Positions 16,272-25,325 of a stretch of DNA of 60,419 nt are shown piece by piece. The notes beneath the pieces are model-generated. The model was not told where the DNA came from. It saw only the letters and a list, made by a program, of their open reading frames with translations, and did not search any database. Position numbers and translations under genes: made by a program. Every line of letters begins with the position of its first letter. Within the stretch, counting starts at the first letter, position 1. Source of the stretch: Aestuariivita boseongensis (GTDB lineage: Bacteria; Pseudomonadota; Alphaproteobacteria; Rhodobacterales; Rhodobacteraceae); assembly GCF_001262635.1 (NCBI RefSeq), contig NZ_JXYH01000021.1:1-60419 (forward strand), given 5' to 3'.

Positions 16272-17108
16272 ATGGTCAGATATCTTTCCGCGCTGGTTTT
16301 CGGCGTGTCCTTGGGCATTGCGCTGCCGGGGCTGGGCTTCGCGCAGGCGCTTAATGGCGGGAGTTTCGAGGCCAAGCGCGTCAAGCCGCCCGCGCCGGGC
16401 ACGACCAAGCGCATCACGGTGCAGGTACCGCCCCGGGCGAACCCGGCAGTGCCCCCCTTGCCCGAACGCCCGGTGGAGGAGGTGACCGCCGTTCTGCCCG
16501 CGGTGCCCGACGGCGCGGCTGTGGGGCGCTATGCGTGGTTCTGGGACAAGATCTCGCCATCTTTGACGGAAAGCGGGCCGGGGCGGCTGGATGCAGCGAT
16601 CCAGACCCTGCGTGGCGCGGCCGAGCAGGTGAAGGCCCCGCGGCTGCAGCATCTGCAGGATATCGCGCGCAGCCACGGGGTGGATATTCTGACCAGCACG
16701 ATCGGCACGCAGGTCTCGCCTGCCCTGGTTCTGGCGGTGATTTCGGTTGAATCAGCGGGCAAGGCGGATGCGGTCAGCAGCGCCGGGGCCACGGGGCTGA
16801 TGCAGCTGATGCCCGCAACAGCGGAACGGTTCGGCGTAAGCGATAGCACGATTGCCACGCAGAATATCGCGGGCGGGGTGAAATATCTGGATTGGCTGAT
16901 GAAGGAATTCGCGCGCGACCCGATCCTTGTGCTGGCCGGGTATAACGCGGGCGAGGGCTCTGTGCGCGATCACGCGGGCGTGCCGCCCTATGCCGAGACC
17001 CGCGATTACGTGCCCAAGGTTCTGGCGGCGTTCGAAGTGGCCAAGGGCCTGTGCCTGACCCCGCCCGAGCTGATCTCGGACGGATGTGTCTTTGCGGCGA
17101 TGAACTGA
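16272..17108 (+). CDS. Lytic transglycosylase (SLT family)
   Basis: A 278-aa secreted protein. Signal peptide residues 1-25 (MVRYLSALVFGVSLGIALPG..FAQA), then a Pro-rich linker, then an SLT domain from residue ~145. The catalytic glutamate lies in VISVESAGKADAVS and is followed by GATGLMQLMPATAERFGV and AGYNAGEGSVRDHAGVP. It cleaves peptidoglycan glycan strands in the periplasm. Being divergent from the tad locus, it may help the pilus machine cross the wall, which is inference from position. Confidence 0.88.
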   Translation: MVRYLSALVFGVSLGIALPGLGFAQALNGGSFEAKRVKPPAPGTTKRITVQVPPRANPAVPPLPERPVEEVTAVLPAVPDGAAVGRYAWFWDKISPSLTESGPGRLDAAIQTLRGAAEQVKAPRLQHLQDIARSHGVDILTSTIGTQVSPALVLAVISVESAGKADAVSSAGATGLMQLMPATAERFGVSDSTIATQNIAGGVKYLDWLMKEFARDPILVLAGYNAGEGSVRDHAGVPPYAETRDYVPKVLAAFEVAKGLCLTPPELISDGCVFAAMN

Positions 17109-17111
17109 AGC

Positions 17112-17402
17112 TCAGACGTTGAACGCGTCGGCCCATTCGGGGTGTTTGGCGCGCTGGGCGTTCACGAAAGGGCACAGCGGCACGATTTTCCAGCCTTCGA
17201 CGCGCGCGGTCTCGACCAGATGGGCCACGAGTGCCGCACCCGCGCCCGAGCCGCGCAGCGCGTCGGGCACGCCGGTGTGATCGGCGATCCGCATACCGGG
17301 CGACAGGATCGAGAAGGTCAGTTCGGCTTCATGCCCGTCATGGACAAGGAAGAAGCGGCCCTTCTTGCCGTCTTCTTCGCGCTGGATGTCGAATTGGGCC
17401 AA
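17112..17402 (-). CDS. Small GNAT-family N-acetyltransferase (YjdJ-like)
   Basis: A ~96-aa protein consisting of a minimal GNAT fold: FFLVHDGHEAELTFSI, the acetyl-CoA loop VPDALRGSGAGAALVAH and IVPLCPFVNAQRAKHPEW. I favour the TTG start at 17402, since members of this small family begin about here; it lies 4 nt after the scoB stop. An ATG at 17447 would extend into scoB by 41 nt. It ends 3 nt from the convergent transglycosylase gene with no terminator between. The substrate is unknown. Confidence 0.7.
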   Translation of the reverse strand: MAQFDIQREEDGKKGRFFLVHDGHEAELTFSILSPGMRIADHTGVPDALRGSGAGAALVAHLVETARVEGWKIVPLCPFVNAQRAKHPEWADAFNV

Positions 17403-17406
17403 AGGC

Positions 17407-18036
17407 TCAGTTGACGATGGTGGCGAGGGTGGCTGCGCGCAGCTCATCCTCGGTCACTCCGTCGGCGGTTTCCACGATCTTGAGGCCACCTTCGACCACG
17501 TCCAGAACACCCAGATTGGTGATGATGCGATCCACCACGCCCTTGCCGGTCAGCGGCAGGGTGCATTCCTTCAGCACCTTGCTGTCGCCATGTTTATTGG
17601 TGTGATCCATCACGACGACCACGCGGCCCACGCCGGCCACCAGATCCATCGCACCGCCCATGCCCTTGACCAGCTTGCCGGGGATCATCCAGTTGGCCAG
17701 ATCGCCGTTTTCGGCCACTTCCATCGCGCCCAGGATCGCCATGGCGATCTTGCCGCCGCGGATCATCCCGAAAGAGGTCGCGCTGTCGAAATAGGCGGTC
17801 TGCGGCAGTTCGGTGATGGTTTGCTTGCCCGCATTGATCAGGTCGGGGTCCTCTTCCCCGTCAATCGGGAAGGGGCCCATGCCCAGCATGCCGTTTTCGG
17901 ATTGCAGCGTCACTTCGATCCCGTCGGGGATGTAGTTCGACACCAGGGTCGGAATCCCGATGCCCAGATTGACGTACCAACCGTCTTGCAATTCCTGAGC
18001 GGCCCGCGCGGCCATTTGATTGCGGTCCCAAGGCAT
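17407..18036 (-). CDS. scoB: 3-oxoacid CoA-transferase subunit B
   Basis: A 209-aa subunit of a family I CoA-transferase. The catalytic glutamate is in [16 protein letters not shown] (near residue 50). Other marks are [13 protein letters not shown] and [24 protein letters not shown]. With subunit A it would move CoA from succinyl-CoA to acetoacetate or a related 3-oxoacid. The subunits are normally adjacent genes, but here a LOV-domain gene lies between them. The ribosome site TAAGGAC overlaps the LOV stop codon. Confidence 0.92.
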   Translation of the reverse strand: MPWDRNQMAARAAQELQDGWYVNLGIGIPTLVSNYIPDGIEVTLQSENGMLGMGPFPIDGEEDPDLINAGKQTITELPQTAYFDSATSFGMIRGGKIAMAILGAMEVAENGDLANWMIPGKLVKGMGGAMDLVAGVGRVVVVMDHTNKHGDSKVLKECTLPLTGKGVVDRIITNLGVLDVVEGGLKIVETADGVTEDELRAATLATIVN

Positions 18037-18048
18037 GAATGCGTGTCC

Positions 18049-19077
18049 TTATTCGTTCATGTCCGACGCACCTGCAGGCACGTCAATTGTAATCACGGAC
18101 CCGGCTGCGCCGCGTCCCAGTTGCAAGGTGCCCTCAAGCCCTTCGATCAGGCCGGTCAGAACGCGCCCGCCGATCGAGGATTTGTTGGGCCATGTCACCT
18201 CTTTCGGGATGCCCACGCCGTCATCGGCCACGATCAGCCGCAGCCCGCCTTCGCTCAGCCGCGACATGCGCACTTCGACAAGGCCGGTTTCGAGACGGAC
18301 GAAGGCATGCTGATAGGCGTTTGAAAGCACTTCGGACATCACGAGGCCCACACGGGTGGCCACTTCGATCGGGACGGTCAGGGGTTCGATCTGAAGGGTC
18401 ATGCGGATGCCGGGGCGCCCGTCGATATGGGCGATGGCCGAGGCCACGCGCGACAGGAAACTGCCCAGTTCGACCGAGTCACGGTTCGAGCGGCTGTCGG
18501 AGAGCTTCATTTCCTCATAGAGGATCTGCAGCGTCTCGATCCGGCGGGAAAGGGCGAAGAAATCTTCCGGCGCCGTCGTTTCGCGGCTTTGCAGGCGGAT
18601 CATGTCAATGACCATCGACAGGTCTGCGCGCACGCGGTTCTGGATTTCCACAAGCTCGCGGCCGACCTTTTCGGCGCTGGTGTCCAGATCGCCTTCGCGA
18701 ATTTCCTTCTGAATGCCCACGAAATACTGGCACCGCCCCTTCGCGTCTTTGACCGGTGCGACGATCAGGCGGTTCAGAAACGGTTCCCCGTTCGAGCGAT
18801 AGTTCAGGATATCAACGGTCACGTCTTCTCCGCGCGCGACGGCATCGCGCAGACGGTCGACATCCGCCTTGTCGGTGTCCTTGCCCTGCAGAAAGCGGCA
18901 GTTGCGCCCGATCGTGGCCGATCTGGCATAGCCGGTCATGCGCTGGAAGGCCTCGTTCACATAGACGATGGGGTTATCTTCCAGATTGGGGTTGGTCAGG
19001 ATCATGGAGACCTGCGCGCGCGAAAAACCGTCAAGCGCGCGGTCCTCGTCCAGAAGTTGTGAGACGCTGTCAGGCAT
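18049..19077 (-). CDS. LOV-domain sensor with HWE/HisKA_2-type ATPase domain, lacking the phospho-acceptor histidine
   Basis: A 342-aa protein. Residues ~15-130 form a LOV (PAS) flavin domain with the photo-adduct motif GRNCRFLQG (Cys60) and flavin contacts in NYRSNGEPFLN and YFVGIQKE. Residues ~140-200 match the dimerisation helices of HWE/HisKA_2 kinases, but the usual HHRVKNNLQ box reads QNRVRADLS, so Asn147 stands where the histidine should be. Residues ~200-335 are an intact ATPase domain (N box SEVLSNAYQHAF, G1 DDGVGIP, G2 GGRVLTGLIEGL). The start at 19077 follows TAAGGAC. It may be a light-sensing pseudokinase or act on a partner protein; I cannot tell which. Confidence 0.88.
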   Translation of the reverse strand: MPDSVSQLLDEDRALDGFSRAQVSMILTNPNLEDNPIVYVNEAFQRMTGYARSATIGRNCRFLQGKDTDKADVDRLRDAVARGEDVTVDILNYRSNGEPFLNRLIVAPVKDAKGRCQYFVGIQKEIREGDLDTSAEKVGRELVEIQNRVRADLSMVIDMIRLQSRETTAPEDFFALSRRIETLQILYEEMKLSDSRSNRDSVELGSFLSRVASAIAHIDGRPGIRMTLQIEPLTVPIEVATRVGLVMSEVLSNAYQHAFVRLETGLVEVRMSRLSEGGLRLIVADDGVGIPKEVTWPNKSSIGGRVLTGLIEGLEGTLQLGRGAAGSVITIDVPAGASDMNE

Positions 19078-19087
19078 AGCCCAGTCC

Positions 19088-19783
19088 TTACGCGGCGCGT
19101 ACTGTCCGCTGTTCGATGCGTTTTTCATGCTCGCCCTGGATCAGGCGATGCACATAGATGCCGGGCAGGTGGATTGCATCCGCGTCCAGTTCGCCGGGCT
19201 CGACGATTTCTTCAACCTCCATCACGCAGACCTTGCCGCACATGGCGGCCGGCGGATTGAAGTTGCGCGCAGTCTTGCGGAAGATCGCGTTGCCTGTAGT
19301 GTCGGCTTTCCATGCCTTCACGATGGAGAGATCGGCGAAGATGCCTCGTTCAAGGATATAGGTCTCGCCGTCGAAATCCTTGTGTTCCTTGCCCTCGGCG
19401 ATGACGGTGCCCACGCCGGTCTTGGTATAGAAACCGGGAATGCCGCAGCCGCCTGCACGCATGCGCTCGGCCAGGGTGCCTTGGGGGTTGAATTCCAGCT
19501 CAAGCTCGCCCGAGAGATACTGGCGCATGAATTCTGCGTTCTCCCCCACATAGGACGAGATCATCTTTTTCACCTGACGGGTCTGTAGCAGAATGCCGAT
19601 GCCGAAATCATCCACGCCCGCGTTGTTCGAGGCAAATGTCAGGTCCTTCGCGCCGTGTTCTTTGATCGCTTGCAGCAGCAGCTCCGGGATGCCGCACAGG
19701 CCGAACCCGCCGGCTGCGATCGTCATTCCGTCAAAAAGCAGACCGTCCAAAGCTTCGGACGCGTTCGCGTAGACTTTTTTCAT
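19088..19783 (-). CDS. scoA: 3-oxoacid CoA-transferase subunit A
   Basis: A 231-aa subunit with the family I signature GGFGLCGIPELLLQAI (near residue 26) and the segments TFASNNAGVDDFGIG and GSGCGIPGF-like GGCGIPGFYTKTGVGT. It partners subunit B two genes on. It is first in the operon scoA / LOV sensor / scoB / GNAT; gaps are 10, 12 and 4 nt. Confidence 0.92.
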   Translation of the reverse strand: MKKVYANASEALDGLLFDGMTIAAGGFGLCGIPELLLQAIKEHGAKDLTFASNNAGVDDFGIGILLQTRQVKKMISSYVGENAEFMRQYLSGELELEFNPQGTLAERMRAGGCGIPGFYTKTGVGTVIAEGKEHKDFDGETYILERGIFADLSIVKAWKADTTGNAIFRKTARNFNPPAAMCGKVCVMEVEEIVEPGELDADAIHLPGIYVHRLIQGEHEKRIEQRTVRAA

Positions 19784-19894
19784 TTTGGTTCCCTTAGTTG
19801 GCGCGTCAGACTATTCAGAGCAGCGGTCTGAAAGTCAATGTGTCTCATCCGTTCGGCAAATGCCTGCGTAACGCATAGGTTGCGTGCGCAGGGG

Positions 19895-19920
19895 GGTGTA
19901 ACGCCCGCAGGCGATACACC
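19895..19920 (-). terminator. Possible weak terminator hairpin after topA
   Basis: GGTGTA (19895-19900) pairs with TACACC (19915-19920) around an inner GCC/GGC pair. It lies 11 nt after the topA stop. No T-run follows, so factor-independent termination is doubtful. Confidence 0.35.
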
Positions 19921-19930
19921 TCAAGACCGC

Positions 19931-22483
19931 TTAACTCTTGGCCTTGGTTTTCTTGGCTGAGCGTTTCCGTGTGGTTTTCTTTCCCGCTTTCTCTGCAATC
20001 AGGGTCACAGCCTGGTCCATCGTGACCTGGTCAGGTTCCACCTCTTTCGGCAGGGTGGCGTTTACCTTGGCCCATTTGATGTAAGGACCATATTTGCCAT
20101 CCATCACGTTCACCGGGCCGCCTTCGGTTGGGTGTTCGCCCAACTCGCGCAACGGTTTGGCGGCTTTGCCCCGTCCACCCCGGCTGGCGACCTTTTCGGC
20201 CAGAAGTTGTACCGCGCGGTTCATGCCGACGGTGAAGACCTCATCAAGGCTTTCCAGATTGGCGTTGGTGCCGCCACGGTCCGAGGTGCTTTCGGCATGT
20301 TTGATGTATGGCCCATAGCGGCCGATATTCGCCCAGACCGCGATGCCGTCTTCGGGGTGATCGCCCACCTTGCGCGGCAGCGACAACAGCATCAGCGCGC
20401 GTTCCATATCCAGCTCTTCCGGCGACCAGTCCTTGGGGATGGACTGGCGCGGGGGTTTTGGCTGATCTTCGGTCGCCGCGCCGCGCTGGACGTAGGGCCC
20501 GAACCGGCCCTTGAACACGCGGATCTCGTCGCCCTGATCGTGGCCCAGAAGCTTGCCATCGGGCGGGATTGCGCCGTCGTCTTCGGCGCCCGGCGGGCCA
20601 AAGGCGCGGGTGTAGCGGCATTCGGGATAGTTCGAACAGCCGATGAATGCCCCGCCGGAACGCGCGGTGCGCATGCTTAGCCTGCCATTGCCGCAATTGG
20701 GGCAGGCGCGGGGGTCGCTGCCATCGGCGGTGGGCGGGAACAGATGCGGCTCAAGCACCTCGTTGATCTTTTCCAGAACGTCGGTGATCCGCAGTTCCGA
20801 GGTTTCGGCGATCGCTGCGGAAAAATCGCGCCAGAATCGGGCCAGCACCTGCTGATAGTCGCGCTTGCCGTCCGAGACGTCGTCCAGTTCTTCCTCGAGC
20901 GAGGCGGTGAAGTCATATCCCACGTATTTGCGGAAGTAATTCGTCAGAAACGCCGTTACGAGGCGGCCCTTGTCTTCGGGGATGAGGCGGTTCTTGTCCT
21001 TGCGGACATAGCCCCGGTCCTGAATCGTCGTCACGATGGAGGCATAGGTGGAGGGCCGGCCGATCCCCAGCTCTTCCATGCGTTTGACGAGCGTCGCCTC
21101 GGTATAGCGGGGGGGCGGCTGAGTGAAATGCTGTTCGGGTGTGATCGCGCCTTTTTGCGCGGGCTCCCCTTCGGCGATTTGCGGTAGGCGCTTGTCGTCA
21201 TCGTCGACTACATCGTCGCGGCCTTCTTCATAGACGCGCAGGAACCCGTCAAAAAGCATCACCTGGCCCGTGGCGCGCAGGCCGACCTGGCCATCGGCGC
21301 TGCCGATATCGACGGTGGTGCGTTCCAGTTTGGCCGCGGCCATCTGGCAGGCGATGGTGCGTTTCCAGATCAGATCATAGAGTTTGCGCTGATCGGCATC
21401 GGCCAGCTTCAGCGCGTCGGCATCGGCGGTGATATCCGTGGGACGGATACATTCATGCGCTTCTTGCGCATTCTTGGCCTTGTTCTTGTACATGCGCGGG
21501 CTGTCGGGAACGTATTCCGCGCCATAGCGGTCCTTGATCGCGTCGCGGGTGGCCATGACGGCTTCGGGCGCCATGTCGATGCCGTCGGTCCGCATATAGG
21601 TAATGTGCCCGGCCTCATATAGGCGCTGCGCGACGCTCATCGCCTGGCGCGCGCCCATGCCGAATTTGCGGCTGGCCTCCTGCTGGAGGGTGGAGGTCAT
21701 GAAGGGGGCAGAGGGGTTGCGGGAGGCGGGTTTCGCCTCGACCAAGGTGACCTTCAGATCACGCGAGGTGATGGCCTGCACGGCCAGTTCGGCCTGCGTT
21801 TCGTTTTCGATATCGTAACGGTCAAGCTTCTTGCCGGCGAGGATGGTCAGGCGCGCCTCGTATTCCTGGCCTCGCGGCGTGGTCAGGATCGCCTTGACCG
21901 ACCAGTATTCGCGGGGGCGGAAGGCTTCGATCTCCATCTCGCGTTCGACGATCAGGCGCAGGCAGACCGATTGCACGCGGCCCGCCGATTTCGCGCCGGG
22001 CAGTTTGCGCCAGAGCACGGGCGACAGGTTGAAGCCCACCAGATAATCCAGCGCGCGGCGCGCCAGATAGGCCTGAACCAGCGGCATGTCGACCTGGCGG
22101 GGGTTCTTCATCGCCTCTTCCACCGCCGATTTCGTGATGGCGTTGAAAGTCACGCGGCTGACGGGCGTGTCCTTCTTGATGGATTTGCGTTTGGTGAGCG
22201 CTTCCTGCAGGTGCCAACTGATCGCCTCTCCCTCGCGGTCGGGGTCGGTGGCGAGGATCAGGGCGTTGTCTTCGGCCAGCGCGTCGGCGATGGCCTTGAC
22301 GTGTTTTTTGCTGTCGCTGGCCACTTCCCATTTCATTGCGAAATCATGGTCGGGATCGACCGATCCGTCTTTCGGGGGAAGGTCGCGGACATGGCCGTAA
22401 GAGGCCAGAACAGTGTATTCCTTGCCCAGATATTTGTTGATCGTTTTGGCCTTGGCCGGAGATTCGACAACAACTACAGGCAT
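19931..22483 (-). CDS. topA: DNA topoisomerase I
   Basis: An 850-aa type IA topoisomerase. The Toprim domain starts VVVESPAKAKTINKYLG and has the metal site ATDPDREGEAISWHL (near residue 80). The catalytic tyrosine is about residue 297 in AGHITYMRTDG. The C-terminal part has one C4 zinc ribbon (CPNCGNGRLSMRT..GCSNYPECRY), two repeats with the GRFGPYVQ / GKYGPYIKWAK pattern, and a Lys/Arg-rich tail. It relaxes negative supercoils. It follows dprA on the same strand, an arrangement common in alphaproteobacteria. Confidence 0.96.
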   Translation of the reverse strand: MPVVVVESPAKAKTINKYLGKEYTVLASYGHVRDLPPKDGSVDPDHDFAMKWEVASDSKKHVKAIADALAEDNALILATDPDREGEAISWHLQEALTKRKSIKKDTPVSRVTFNAITKSAVEEAMKNPRQVDMPLVQAYLARRALDYLVGFNLSPVLWRKLPGAKSAGRVQSVCLRLIVEREMEIEAFRPREYWSVKAILTTPRGQEYEARLTILAGKKLDRYDIENETQAELAVQAITSRDLKVTLVEAKPASRNPSAPFMTSTLQQEASRKFGMGARQAMSVAQRLYEAGHITYMRTDGIDMAPEAVMATRDAIKDRYGAEYVPDSPRMYKNKAKNAQEAHECIRPTDITADADALKLADADQRKLYDLIWKRTIACQMAAAKLERTTVDIGSADGQVGLRATGQVMLFDGFLRVYEEGRDDVVDDDDKRLPQIAEGEPAQKGAITPEQHFTQPPPRYTEATLVKRMEELGIGRPSTYASIVTTIQDRGYVRKDKNRLIPEDKGRLVTAFLTNYFRKYVGYDFTASLEEELDDVSDGKRDYQQVLARFWRDFSAAIAETSELRITDVLEKINEVLEPHLFPPTADGSDPRACPNCGNGRLSMRTARSGGAFIGCSNYPECRYTRAFGPPGAEDDGAIPPDGKLLGHDQGDEIRVFKGRFGPYVQRGAATEDQPKPPRQSIPKDWSPEELDMERALMLLSLPRKVGDHPEDGIAVWANIGRYGPYIKHAESTSDRGGTNANLESLDEVFTVGMNRAVQLLAEKVASRGGRGKAAKPLRELGEHPTEGGPVNVMDGKYGPYIKWAKVNATLPKEVEPDQVTMDQAVTLIAEKAGKKTTRKRSAKKTKAKS

Positions 22484-22635
22484 TTAGCGGAAAACCTCGA
22501 ACTTCTGAATCGGCGTGGTGTATGACGGCGCAAGATGTGGGGCGCAAGTGAATATTGTCAATGCGTGGCCCCGTGCGTCACTTTGCTGGGCGGCTTGGCC
22601 GGCTGGGATGGGTGCTGTTTGCGTGCCGGATCGGG

Positions 22636-23766
22636 TTAGCTGACACGCGCCAGCAAGCCACCCGGCTGGCGTTGGATTTTCCCATCAAGTTCCAGATCCG
22701 TCAGCGCGGGATTGACCGCCTTGGCGGTGGACTTCAGATCGCGGATCAGCTGATCTTCGGCCAGCGGAGAGGGGCCGAGCCTGTCCAGAATTTGCTGGTG
22801 AAGGCGCGCCGTGTCCTGCAGGCTGCGCGTCTCCAGCGGCAATTCGGGGGTGGGCGCCGGTTCTGCCGGGATCGGTTGCGCAAGCGCGTCGATCACGTCC
22901 TGCGCGTTGCGCACCAGTGTGGCGCCGTCGCGGATCAGGTGGTTGCAGCCCGAAGCGCGCGCGTCGAACGGGTGGCCGGGCACCGCCAGCACCTCCCGAC
23001 CCTGGTCGAGGGCGTCGCGGGCGGTGATCAGGCTGCCGGATTTGCTGGCGGCCTCCACCACAACAACTGCGCGGGACAGGCCCGAGATGATGCGGTTCCG
23101 CCGTGGGAAATGCCGCGCCATCGGTTGCAGACCCATGGGCTGTTCGGACAGGCGCAGGCCCTTCTGCGCGATATCACGGGCCAGATGGGCGTTTTCAGCC
23201 GGATAGACGACATCCACCCCACCGGCCAGCACCGCGATGGTGCCGGTTTCGACCGTGGCCAGATGCGCGGCGGTATCCACACCGCGCGCCAGCCCCGAGA
23301 CGATGACATAGCCCGCCTGCCCAAGATCAGTGGCAAGCGCCCGCGCCATGCGGGTCCCGAGGGAGGAGGCGTTGCGCGCCCCCACTATGGAAAGCATCGG
23401 CCGGGTCATCAGGCCCGGATCGCCGATGGCCCACAGCATGGGCGGCGCATCAGGCAATGTGGCCAGCAATTCGGGATAATCCGGTGCCCCCAGGCACAAA
23501 AGCCGCGCGTGCGCGGCTTTTGCGGCCTTGAGTTCGGCTTCAATCACGCCGGGCGGGCATATTTCATATGCGTCCAGCCCGGCCTGGCGTGCCACTTCTG
23601 GCAGCGCGGCGAGCGCGTTCTGCGCCGTGCCATGCTCGGCCATCAGGCGGTGAAATGTCGACACACCGACCCGACGAGAGCGCAAGAGGCGGAGCCACGC
23701 AAACCGATCTTCTTCCGTGGTGGGTGGGAGTGGGGGGTGAGTGGAAGAAATGTGTTCCGCAGTCAT
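22636..23766 (-). CDS. dprA: DNA-processing protein DprA
   Basis: A 376-aa protein with an N-terminal SAM-like part, the central Rossmann-like DprA core (PMLSIVGARNASSLGTRMA, VSGLARGVDTAAH, SGLSRAVVVVEAASKSGSL, VAVPGHPFDARASGCNHLIRDGA in pieces) and a C-terminal winged-helix-like domain. It loads RecA on incoming single-stranded DNA during natural transformation. With a Tad pilus in the same window, DNA uptake is conceivable, but no com genes are seen here. Confidence 0.93.
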   Translation of the reverse strand: MTAEHISSTHPPLPPTTEEDRFAWLRLLRSRRVGVSTFHRLMAEHGTAQNALAALPEVARQAGLDAYEICPPGVIEAELKAAKAAHARLLCLGAPDYPELLATLPDAPPMLWAIGDPGLMTRPMLSIVGARNASSLGTRMARALATDLGQAGYVIVSGLARGVDTAAHLATVETGTIAVLAGGVDVVYPAENAHLARDIAQKGLRLSEQPMGLQPMARHFPRRNRIISGLSRAVVVVEAASKSGSLITARDALDQGREVLAVPGHPFDARASGCNHLIRDGATLVRNAQDVIDALAQPIPAEPAPTPELPLETRSLQDTARLHQQILDRLGPSPLAEDQLIRDLKSTAKAVNPALTDLELDGKIQRQPGGLLARVS

Positions 23767-23845
23767 CCGTGGCTCCGCCGTCTTGCAGAATCGGTTTTAG
23801 GCGGGGCTGGTTAACGACGGATGAATCTTTGAAAACTATCTGCGT

Positions 23846-23878
23846 CTTTGTCGCAAATTCTAAAAATCTGCGACGAAG
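23846..23878 (-). terminator. Hairpin between tldD and dprA
   Basis: A 10-bp stem, CTTTGTCGCA (23846-23855) with TGCGACGAAG (23869-23878), one pair being G-T, and a 13-nt loop. It starts 8 nt after the tldD stop on the minus strand. The T-run after it is poor, so termination may be partial. Confidence 0.4.
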
Positions 23879-23885
23879 TCACCTA

Positions 23886-25307
23886 TCACGCGGCCGATCC
23901 GCCGACCGTCAGACCGCCGATCAGCACTGATGGCTGGCCGACACCCACCGGCACCCATTGTCCCTGCTTGCCGCAATTGCCCATTCCGGGATCCAGCGCC
24001 ATGTCATTGCCCAGACCGCGGATCTGTTTCAGTGCTGTGGCACCATCGCCGATAAGGGTAGCGCCTTTGACGGGCGCGCCTACCTTGCCGTTCTGCACGC
24101 GATACGCCTCGGTGCAGGAGAAGACGAATTTGCCATTGGTGATATCGACCTGACCACCGCCGAAGCCCACGGCATAGATCCCGTCCTTGAGATCGGCCAC
24201 CAGATCGGCCGGATCGGCATCGCCGCCCAGCATATAGGTGTTGGTCATGCGCGGCATCGGCGCATGGGCATAGCTTTGCCGGCGCCCGTTGCCGGTGGGG
24301 GCCACACCCATCAGCCGCGCGTTCTGGCGATCCTGCATGAAACCCACCAGAACGCCGTCTTCGATCAGGACGTTCTTGCCTGATGGCGTGCCTTCATCAT
24401 CCACGCTGATCGACCCGCGCCGGTCCGGGATCGTGCCGTCATCCAGCACCGTCACCCCTTTCGCCGCGACCTGCTGGCCCATCAGGCCCGCGAAGGCGGA
24501 CGAGCCCTTGCGGTTGAAATCGCCTTCCAGCCCATGGCCCACGGCCTCGTGCAACAGGATGCCCGGCCAGCCGGGGCCAAGAACCACATCCATCACACCG
24601 GCGGGCGCCGGTTCTGCGCCCAGGTTCACCACGGCGATACGCAGCGCCTCGCGCGCCTTGGCCTGCCAGTCGGCAGGGTCGATCAGGCCATCAAGGCCCA
24701 CACGCCCCCCGCCGCCCGCGCTGCCTGATTCCCGGCGGCCGTTTTCTTCGACAATCACCGAGACATTCAGGCGCGTCATCGGGCGCACATCGCGGACCGA
24801 GATGCCGTCAGGGCGCAGGATCTCGACCTCTTGCAGAGAGGCGGCCAGCGTCGCCGACACCTGAACAACGCGGAGATCCAGATCGCGGGCATAGGCGTCG
24901 ATCTCGCGCAGGGTTTCGATCTTTACCGGGAAGGAGACGCCGGCAATCGGGTCTTCATCGGTATATAGCTTGCGGTTTGTGGCCTGCGGCGCGTCGGCCA
25001 GCGTCCCACCGCCATCGCCCACGGCAAGCCGCGCGGTTTCTGATGCGCGGCGCAATGCGGCCTCGGACAGTTCGGTCGAATGGGCATAACCCGACACCTC
25101 GCCCTTCACCGCGCGCAGGCCGAACCCTTCGGAGGCGTCGAAACTGGCGGTTTTCAGGCGTCCATCGTCGAATACCAGCGCCTCGGACCGGCGGCGTTCC
25201 AGAAACAGCTCTCCGTCATCTGCCCCCGCGGTCGCTTCGCGCAGGATGGACAGGGCCGTTTCCTGCGAAAAATCAGTGGAAAAAGGGCGGAACGGGTCAT
25301 GGGACAT
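23886..25307 (-). CDS. tldD: Metalloprotease TldD
   Basis: A 473-aa member of the TldD/PmbA family. The zinc motif is HEAVGHGLEGD (near residue 250), with the N-terminal segment ELFLERRRSEALVFDDGRLK and the C-terminal FGGGQVDITNGKFVFSCTEAY. TldD works with TldE/PmbA to degrade unfolded peptides and process certain modified peptides; tldE is not in the window. The start at 25307 (MSHDPFRPF) follows GGAAG. An FNR-type box lies 19 nt before it. Confidence 0.93.
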   Translation of the reverse strand: MSHDPFRPFSTDFSQETALSILREATAGADDGELFLERRRSEALVFDDGRLKTASFDASEGFGLRAVKGEVSGYAHSTELSEAALRRASETARLAVGDGGGTLADAPQATNRKLYTDEDPIAGVSFPVKIETLREIDAYARDLDLRVVQVSATLAASLQEVEILRPDGISVRDVRPMTRLNVSVIVEENGRRESGSAGGGGRVGLDGLIDPADWQAKAREALRIAVVNLGAEPAPAGVMDVVLGPGWPGILLHEAVGHGLEGDFNRKGSSAFAGLMGQQVAAKGVTVLDDGTIPDRRGSISVDDEGTPSGKNVLIEDGVLVGFMQDRQNARLMGVAPTGNGRRQSYAHAPMPRMTNTYMLGGDADPADLVADLKDGIYAVGFGGGQVDITNGKFVFSCTEAYRVQNGKVGAPVKGATLIGDGATALKQIRGLGNDMALDPGMGNCGKQGQWVPVGVGQPSVLIGGLTVGGSAA

Positions 25308-25325
25308 GGGCAGGACTTCCGGTAT

